From contig JAWKPC010000005.1 of the NCBI GenBank assembly GCA_041390865.1, positions 62,001 to 126,000 of the forward strand: 64,000 nucleotides of DNA. Reading direction: 5' to 3'. Position numbers and translations under genes: made by a program. This document shows positions 63,561-64,000 of the stretch, in pieces (the first letter of the stretch is position 1; each line of letters opens with the position of its first letter). The stretch comes from JAUIIK01 sp041390865 (GTDB lineage: Bacteria; Chloroflexota; Chloroflexia; Thermomicrobiales; CFX8). The notes under the pieces were generated by a model, which was not told the DNA's origin, did no database searches, and was given only the letters and a program-made list of their open reading frames with translations.

Positions 63561-64000
63561 CTCGCGCTGTCGGGACGCTGCTTCTGGCAGTCGTCGCGAT
63601 CAGCTGCGATGTCGAGCGGGAAACAAGCCTTCAGTCGACGGACTCGGACGACGCATTCAAAGAAGCGCAGGTCGTCCGGACCGTCGATGGCGACACGATC
63701 ATCGTCCGGGTCGACGGCAAAGAGGAGCGACTACGATACATCGGAATCGACGCGCCTGAATCGGTAACGCCCGACCAGCCGGTCGAGTGCTTCGGCCGCG
63801 AGTCCAGCGATGCGAACGCCCGGATCGTCGATGACGGCCCGGTCTTTCTCGAAGCCGATGCCGAGGACCGGGATCGCTACGGACGCCTTCTGCGATACGT
63901 CTACGTACCGGCCGAGGATGGCTCGATGACGATGGTAAATCGCTATCTCGTCGAACAGGGATATGCCGAAGCCGGTTCCTACCCGCCCAACGTTCGCCAT
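63545..64000 (+). CDS. Thermonuclease (SNase-like) family protein, 3' end missing
   Basis: The frame is open to the right edge. A signal-like N-terminus (hydrophobic LLLAVVAIS then Cys) suggests export, perhaps as a lipoprotein, although the lipobox AISC is poor. The nuclease domain begins at VVRTVDGDTIIV and includes RLRYIGIDAPES and DRYGRLLRYVYV, holding the Asp, Arg and Glu residues of staphylococcal nuclease-like enzymes. It would cleave nucleic acid in a calcium-dependent way. The start is probably the TTG at 63545, overlapping the LLM gene by 16 bases; no ATG fits better. Confidence 0.85.
   Translation, partial: MPAKLARAVGTLLLAVVAISCDVERETSLQSTDSDDAFKEAQVVRTVDGDTIIVRVDGKEERLRYIGIDAPESVTPDQPVECFGRESSDANARIVDDGPVFLEADAEDRDRYGRLLRYVYVPAEDGSMTMVNRYLVEQGYAEAGSYPPNVRH

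Overview
This window is a GC-rich bacterial chromosome segment of about 60 protein genes with no rRNA, tRNA, prophage or transposase that I can see. GTG and TTG starts are frequent and ATGA or GTGA overlaps are common. The gene mix (B-type cytochrome oxidase, F420-type LLM oxidoreductases, LppX-like lipoprotein, M81 peptidase, ImuB with DnaE2, interspersed 'CCTCC...GAGG' repeats) suggests a Chloroflexota relative of the Thermomicrobia/Sphaerobacter group. That assignment is inference from gene content, not a phylogeny.

Layout. 0-7 kb: a penicillin-acylase-type hydrolase cut by the left edge, then a three-gene signalling operon (hybrid kinase, lone receiver, HD-GYP regulator). 7-14 kb: trpS behind a complete tryptophan T-box leader with its own promoter, a divergent D-aminoacylase, two tandem paralogues of unknown function, a cupin, and an ECF sigma/anti-sigma pair. 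14-24 kb: copA with two CsoR-like operators, an M20 peptidase, two PLP enzymes (threonine-synthase-like and threonine-dehydratase-like), a TPP enzyme and a PAP2 membrane protein. 24-30 kb: an exporter operon (ABC ATPase, two permeases, MFS), a second MFS, a YjfB-like small protein and a serine hydrolase. 30-35 kb: a mutagenesis cassette imuB - DUF6504 - dnaE2 behind a Gram-positive-type LexA box; the dnaE2 frame appears to carry an in-frame insertion of an interspersed repeat. 35-43 kb: cell-wall deacetylase, VOC protein, an iodotyrosine-deiodinase-like flavoprotein, a mercuric-reductase-like oxidoreductase and a NarL-type two-component pair. 44-48 kb: a ba3-type oxidase operon with cytochrome c and Sco. 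48-57 kb: PYROXD2-like oxidoreductase and envelope/stress genes (DUF2254, YihY/BrkB, YdaT-like, LppX-like, DUF892, MscS), plus a frameshifted Ldh2-type dehydrogenase. 57-64 kb: M81 peptidase, divergent glpK/glpD, a small methyltransferase, tandem LLM oxidoreductases and a thermonuclease cut by the right edge.

How parts work together. The T-box should couple trpS expression to uncharged tRNA-Trp. The LexA box should couple imuB-dnaE2 to DNA damage. The two operators at copA should couple copper export to Cu(I). glpK and glpD together oxidise glycerol to dihydroxyacetone phosphate. The six-gene oxidase operon supplies a terminal oxidase, its cytochrome c donor and its copper chaperone.

The least explained items are the repeat inside dnaE2, the tandem paralogues at 10.2-11.4 kb, the perfect 28-bp inverted repeat at 29.9-30.1 kb, and the deiodinase-like enzyme. 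I did not find a clearly new multi-gene system.
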